DNA of 64,000 nt from positions 3,286,001 through 3,350,000 of the forward strand of contig JAVLRN010000001.1 in the NCBI GenBank assembly GCA_032821775.1, in the 5' to 3' direction. The stretch comes from Sanguinoderma infundibulare (taxonomy: Eukaryota > Basidiomycota > Agaricomycetes > Polyporales > Polyporaceae). Position numbers and translations under genes: made by a program. The notes under the pieces are model-generated. The model saw only the letters and a list, made by a program, of their open reading frames with translations, was not told the DNA's origin and searched no databases. Below are positions 59,446 through 64,000 of the stretch, in pieces; positions within the stretch are counted from its first letter, which is position 1; the number at the start of each line of letters is the position of its first letter.

Positions 59446-59804
59446 TGTCGGCACAACGTCAAATTATCTTGTCTATCGTTCCGAGGCCGAGCGAGAGAAG
59501 CGGCAGCAGTATTAGAGGATATAGCCGGGTATAGCCGCTGGAGAGAGATGAAAAGATGCTCTATAAGGAGAGACAGTAGAGTACTCTATCGAGCCAGAGC
59601 AGAGGCCGTGCGCGAGGCGGCACAGGGAGAGCAAGGCGGGGTAAATGATGAGTTGGCGGTCCCCGACCACAGGCGCGCGCGTCAATATTTTCCCTGCGCA
59701 CGCCCTGCTTACATAACAACACACCGGTCTCACACACTGACGCCATTGGCCCACGCCAGACAGCAGGCAGCGGACGGAAAGCGTATTCCAGCGGCGTTAC
59801 TGTG
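59446..59804. other. Intergenic region between the carrier start and the TRM5 stop
   Basis: About 360 bases holding the carrier promoter. Overlapping frames on both strands are short and not protein-like. Confidence 0.5.
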
Positions 59805-61651
59805 TCATGAAGCAAATGCGACGGCGTGCGGAAGCCGGAAGCTCACGCAATACATCTCCTTCTGCGGGGCCACCGATCGAACCCAATGGAACGCCGCGTC
59901 GTCCCCCAACACATGCCCCATCTTCTCTTCTACCCGCTGAATATACAGGCCCATGAGTTCCTCCTCGCCCGTCCAACATATGTTTGCACGTAATCTTACC
60001 TGGCGTATATCCATGTGAGCTTTCTCCGGCTCGAGCTCTCGTGTGAAGCAGTGGGTGTGAACCATCGGCATCGAAGCTTCTTCATAAATCCCGCTTAAAT
60101 CCCGCTCCCCCGCATTGGCCGGCGATAAAACACCCCGGAACGCATCCAGGAACATGATCGCGGTGTCAGGTAGGTTCATTATGAAGTGGCCGATACGATT
60201 CCGTCGAGGACCAAGGGCAGGTGCTGGATGCTCCCCTGCCCGAGCTTCCTTCTGTTCGGATCGCCGAAGTTTCGGCAGAGGCACTGGGGGAAGAGGGTCG
60301 TCCCATGCCCGGTTGAACGCCTGTCGGATAAACTCCCGTCCGTCCTCGCAGAAGGCTACTACGCGCGTTCCGACCTGTTCACGAAAGTTAGGGTTAGACA
60401 AAGAACCGTACACCACAACTTCGCACGCACCCTGTTCTCCGCGATATTCAACGTCAGGTACTTATAGCTTGAAGGATTGAGGTCGTTTGCGAGAACCGCG
60501 CAACCTTTCTTTGCGGCAGGAATCGCAAAAGGACCTACGCCCGCGAAAACATCGGCGACAAGATCTTCCTTGTTGAAGTTCTCGATAAGCCGTTCATGTT
60601 CCGTGTGCAATCTCGAGTTCCAGTAGACTTCCCGGAAGTCAAAAGTGAATCGACAATCGTTCTCGGACTGCAATGCACCGGTCAGAGGAAGCAACAAGTC
60701 TCAGGAAGAACTTACGTGGGTAACGACGAAGTCGGGTTCTCCAGCCAAGAGCTCCATGCTGAAAACACGGAACTGAGCGCTGATGTTATCCAGCTTGCTT
60801 ACCACAGTTCTAACAGATGGATTTTTCTGGGGCGATGTGAGTCGCTGATACGAAAAAGGGACATCAGAAAACACCGTACATCGAGAACAACTTGGCCGAT
60901 AACGTGCTTGTATGGCAAATACTCTGGCCGAAGATTCAGGTGGGCTACAAAGCGTCAGAAGGACTTACACTGGTACCAATGCGCAGACATACCAATATGC
61001 CCGACGAGCGCAAACCCTGATGGGGCGCCTGCCTCGAGTTCCTGGGGTAGTAAGGCATGTATCACGTCGTCTGGCGAAGAGTTTCAGATGTTGACCGCAG
61101 AAACCGTTGGACGCGAGTACGCACCAGTGCTCCAGTAGTCATAGTCGAAGATAAGGTCATGAGAAACGAGCTCGGCCAACTCGGATTGGAGAAAGGCTAG
61201 TGCTTCTGGAGACAAATCGGCTAGCTTGCGCAGCGTTCAGTCGGTAGGCAGACGGAACGTGGGGCTCGGAACGCACCTCTATCACTGTATTTGAGCAATA
61301 CTAGCCGCTCTGCGCCCGGTCCCCTCGCAACGCTTTTAACCTTCGGAACGTCGATGATAGATCTGCGGGACGTATATCGTAAATCCGTGTCCCGTGGCCA
61401 TGGGCGCCTGCAACGAAAAAGACGCGCCTTTTGAGGGCGGGGGCGTTGAGCAGCACACCAGCCTTTTCGGGGGGAACTTTGGCGGCGAGGGCGGGGATGA
61501 CCATGCGGAACGCGTCCTTGTCGAGCGCGCCGTTCTTGATCCCAAAGCCGCCGCCTTTGGGGAGAACAAGCTGTTTCCTGATGCCCTCGGACATGATGTT
61601 GCGTGTCACAAATATGGTGAATGGTCGGCTCAGGCAGAGCCGACTGATCAT
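59805..61651 (-). CDS. TRM5: tRNA (guanine-37 N1)-methyltransferase Trm5
   Basis: Trm5 methylates G37 next to the anticodon using S-adenosylmethionine, which prevents frameshifting. The N-terminal part reads SEGIRKQLVLPKGGGFG and gives the family D1 domain. Later exons include HLNLRPEYLPYKHVIGQVVLD, then REVYWNSRLHTEHERLI, and the methyltransferase motifs VADVFAGVGPFAIPAAKKG, CAVLANDLNPSSYKYL and HFIMNLPDTAIMFLDAF, with the NLPD motif that contacts the target base. A 72-base intron near the end joins HMDIRQ to RVEEKMGHVLGDDAAF. Two starts are possible: 61651, which adds MISRLCLSRPFTIFVTRNI, a likely mitochondrial presequence, and 61594 (MSEGIRKQ), the cytosolic or nuclear form. Confidence 0.95.
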
Positions 61652-62168
61652 CTACCAAGGTGGCGAAACTAGGCGAGAGGAAGATCGAACGGTGTGTGTG
61701 CGGATGGATGCGGGAATCAAGTGGGAGATGATCAGGGATAAAGGCGAGTTGGATGGGATGGTATGGTGGCAGAGATACTTCAGGCAACTCAAGCGCCGGA
61801 AACTTATGCGGGCCGCCATCGGAGTCGTAAACCCGAAATGGCAGTCCCCTCGGATGGACCCAGTCCGCAGCCCACAGACTCATCGTCGTTTGGCAACGGA
61901 AGGTGCACTTCAAGACCGCAACCACTCCGCGGCCGTCGCAAGGAGAACCTCGAACCGGCTGCCGAGGACGAAGCGTGCGCAGTTACAGTTGAGGACGATG
62001 ATGTCAGGTCCAAGTCCTCGAAGGACGCCGACGTCATTCGACCTACTCCACCGACAAGAACAGGGCACGCATATATAAGGATGAGGCCCCCAGCCCCAGG
62101 AGTCCAAGTCGGACACCCTCTACGCCAGCTTGACATACCCGCTCGCACATATACCCTAGTTCCACTTC
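61652..62168. promoter_or_regulatory. Divergent promoter region of TRM5 and the CsbD-like gene
   Basis: About 0.5 kb between two start codons on opposite strands. A TATA box at 62072-62080 (TATATAAGG) sits about 90 bases upstream of the CsbD-like ATG. On the other side, no TATA box precedes TRM5. Confidence 0.6.
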
Positions 62169-62641
62169 ATGGCTAGTATCGATCGCTCTCACGCGCCAGC
62201 AGAGACCAGCAATGGCTCCCCAGACAGTGCATACCCTCCTCAGAGACATGCGGGCGCTGTTGGTTACGGCCCCAATTATGGCAAGGGAGCGGTATGTTCT
62301 CCCTCGGTTAACGTAACGTGTGCACCCGCTGATGGCCTTGTAAAGGGGACAGCAGACCAGCTCCGCGGTCTCGGAGAGGAGGTGATCGGCAAAATGGTTG
62401 GCAAGCCTGGACTCGCTCAGCATGGACGCGATCTCCGCACCGGTGAGCTGAAGAGGAAGGAGTTAGAGGCCGACGTACGTATACCATTGACAGTTCGTGC
62501 ACCGCCGTCGTGCATTCACGTATATTCTCCCAGTTTGCCAAGGACCCGTTTAGCACTGCGAGTCAAGGGGACCAAAGCGAAGGGCAGCCCGGCGCGGACA
62601 AGGACACTGCTCCAGAAGACACGGAGAAGGTGGAAGAGTAG
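62169..62641 (+). CDS. Small CsbD-like stress protein, 119 residues
   Basis: Three exons (62169-62291, 62346-62474, 62534-62641) with canonical GTATGT...AAAG and GTACGT...CCAG introns give an uninterrupted 119-residue protein. The middle holds GTADQLRGLGEEVIGKMVGK, then GLAQHGRDLRTGELKRKELEA, which resembles the CsbD fold (helical, general-stress associated, also known in fungi) with its Gly-x-x-Asp-x-x-x-Gly pattern. The N-terminus is Ser/Tyr-rich and the C-terminus is acidic and disordered. No signal peptide. A role in stress is inferred from the family only. Confidence 0.82.
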
Positions 62642-63666
62642 GAGCCTGGACAGAACACGGACAATGTTCTCGAGGGCGATAGGAATTGAAGGACTTGCGT
62701 GTAGATTCTGTACACATGCCGCATAATTTGATCTCATGGCTTCAGTACTAGATTGCCGTCTTGGCTGAATGCGAGCTTATCGATTGTGATAGGTCCTCTT
62801 CGGTTGTTATTGAATGAAGTAGCAGCTGGTGGCTGAGTCGATGCAGGTCGAAACAAGCGGTAGCAAGACAGCTGACGCGGCGGCGATGCGCGCGATCTCT
62901 CCGAGACCATCCATCACTACCGTCTTCCTCCATGCGTGCTGCGTTGGGTGACCTCGGGCTCTTTTGAGATCACATCTGTCGCACTTTGCAGACATCCTCC
63001 CGCCGTAAGTCATTTGCACATCTGGGTGTCGTCCCTGGAAGACATCTTGTTCAGCGACAGATTGTTGGACATTCATCAACATGCGCTGATCACTCGATCA
63101 CCACTCAGTGCCACCCTCGCGTACCACCCAGACATATCTCCCTTCACCTTCTCCACGGTCCACCTACCCGTCGGTCGTGGGCACACTGCCTTGTGCATAT
63201 CTAGTCGATTCCGGATCAGTCAAATCCTGCAATTTCCCAAGTCATTGGACAATAATCGTCTGCGGTCTGTTGACGTCCCTGCTCCATCTCCAGCGTACTT
63301 TTCCCAACATTAGATCTACTCGTGCCTCCGGGACAGCCCCCGCAGATACTTCCCCCCCGGACTGTGCCTGCTGCTGATAACTTCTCACAAGCATCAAGCC
63401 GGCCTCGAGGTTGTTGCCCTCTAAACGCTCGCAAACGCCAACGCGACGACCCCGGACTCGACCATCTCGTCTACTATTCCCGGTAGCCAATTAACGACGG
63501 TGCGTGCGATGATAGCGTGCTCGCTTGTCGCCTTCTGAGATTGCGGCTGACATATTGCGGGTTTACCGTCTATTGATCGAAATCAACTCCATCTTTGTAG
63601 ATCACCCTCTCGGCTCATTCGTCAAAGTCTCCGTCGGCCTACTCGGTCTTCGACCAACAACAGTCA
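62642..63666. other. Intergenic region upstream of the TatD-type gene
   Basis: About 1 kb with short overlapping frames on both strands. It holds the 3' region of the CsbD-like gene and the promoter of the next gene; nothing else was recognised. Confidence 0.45.
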
Positions 63667-64000
63667 ATGAACTCGGAGCTGGAGAATATGCGAGCAGCGC
63701 TGGCGAGCGTGCCTCGCTCGGTGCTCGAGCACGTCGTTGACGTGCACTGTCATCCCACCGACTCGGACATGAGCACGACCCTGCAAGTGGTTCAGGAGAT
63801 GCCCATCCGGATATGTGCCATGGCGACGCGTCGCAGTGACCAGAGGCTTGTGGCCGACCTCGCGCGCGCACAACCTGACAAGGTCATCCCATGCTTTGGT
63901 TCGTATCGCGCACACATCCCCCCCCCCAAGCGGGGTCTCGCTGCATCTGAGCCCGTGCTGCAGCTCTGTTCATCTTCCACCTCTGGCGTGCTCTCCCTTA
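63667..64000 (+). CDS. TatD-type metal-dependent hydrolase, 5' part only (runs off the window)
   Basis: The ATG at 63667 opens MNSELENMRAALASVPR and then VVDVHCHPTDSDMS. The His-x-His block of the TatD family, which binds the metal ions of a TIM-barrel hydrolase, appears as HCH. Strands ICAMATRRSDQRLVADLARA and KVIPCFG match the next conserved positions (a Cys/Phe-Gly turn leading to the next barrel strand). An intron begins at about 63900 and the next exon is probably cut by the window end. Fungal members include relatives of S. pombe Scn1. Substrate not shown by the sequence. Confidence 0.75.
   Translation, partial: MNSELENMRAALASVPRSVLEHVVDVHCHPTDSDMSTTLQVVQEMPIRICAMATRRSDQRLVADLARAQPDKVIPCFGSYRAHIPPPKRGLAASEPVLQLCSSSTSGVLSL

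Noticed and set aside
1..64000. CRISPR array, rRNA operon, transposase or reverse-transcriptase domain
   Set aside because: No repeated spacer pattern, rRNA sequence or mobile-element enzyme motif was seen in any frame.

Overview
The window looks like nuclear DNA of a filamentous basidiomycete (mushroom-type fungus). Most genes are broken by many short introns of about 45-85 bases with GT...AG (once GC...AG) borders, the DNA is moderately GC-rich, genes lie close together on both strands, and the proteins are typical fungal ones: a mitochondrial 2-methylisocitrate lyase, an Sro7/tomosyn-type Lgl protein, an MSC7-type aldehyde dehydrogenase, a Con-6 protein, a forkhead factor, and a fused MoaA-MoaC protein. 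Gene spans below run from start codon to stop codon and include introns. Products were named by reading spliced exons by eye; no database search was run.

Layout. 0-6 kb: a large disordered protein (+) meets a methylisocitrate lyase (-) tail to tail. 6-15 kb: an Sro7/tomosyn exocytosis regulator (+), a small SnoaL/NTF2-like protein (-) and a RING-H2 ubiquitin ligase (-). 14.8-20 kb: an MSC7-like aldehyde dehydrogenase (+) and a secreted RNase T2 (+). 20-23.5 kb: gene-poor apart from a 68-residue Con-6 gene. 23.5-34.4 kb: a DUF89/ARMT1-type phosphatase (+), the ribosome-biogenesis WD40 protein Utp13 (-), a forkhead factor (-) and a NIPSNAP protein (-). 34.7-39.6 kb: a DxD-type glycosyltransferase-like protein with a discoidin-like tail (+) and the molybdopterin gene (+). 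39.6-53 kb: a GNAT acetyltransferase (-), an amidase (-) and long gene-poor stretches, one with a possible decayed gene. 53-55.6 kb: a secreted threonine-rich repeat protein (-) built from duplicated exon-plus-intron units. 56-64 kb: the calcium-regulated mitochondrial aspartate/glutamate carrier (-), tRNA methyltransferase Trm5 (-), a CsbD-like stress protein (+) and the start of a TatD-type hydrolase (+), cut by the window edge.

The genes form no operon or secondary-metabolite cluster; this is mixed housekeeping DNA. Several products are probably mitochondrial (methylisocitrate lyase, NIPSNAP, the MoaA-type protein, the aspartate/glutamate carrier, one form of Trm5). The two most unusual items are (1) the molybdopterin gene, where an intron interrupts the last glycine codon of the MoaA double glycine, so retention gives a free MoaA ending in Gly-Gly and splicing gives a MoaA-MoaC fusion, and (2) the threonine-rich repeat protein. 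I saw no mobile element with recognisable coding domains, no CRISPR array, no rRNA and no convincing tRNA.
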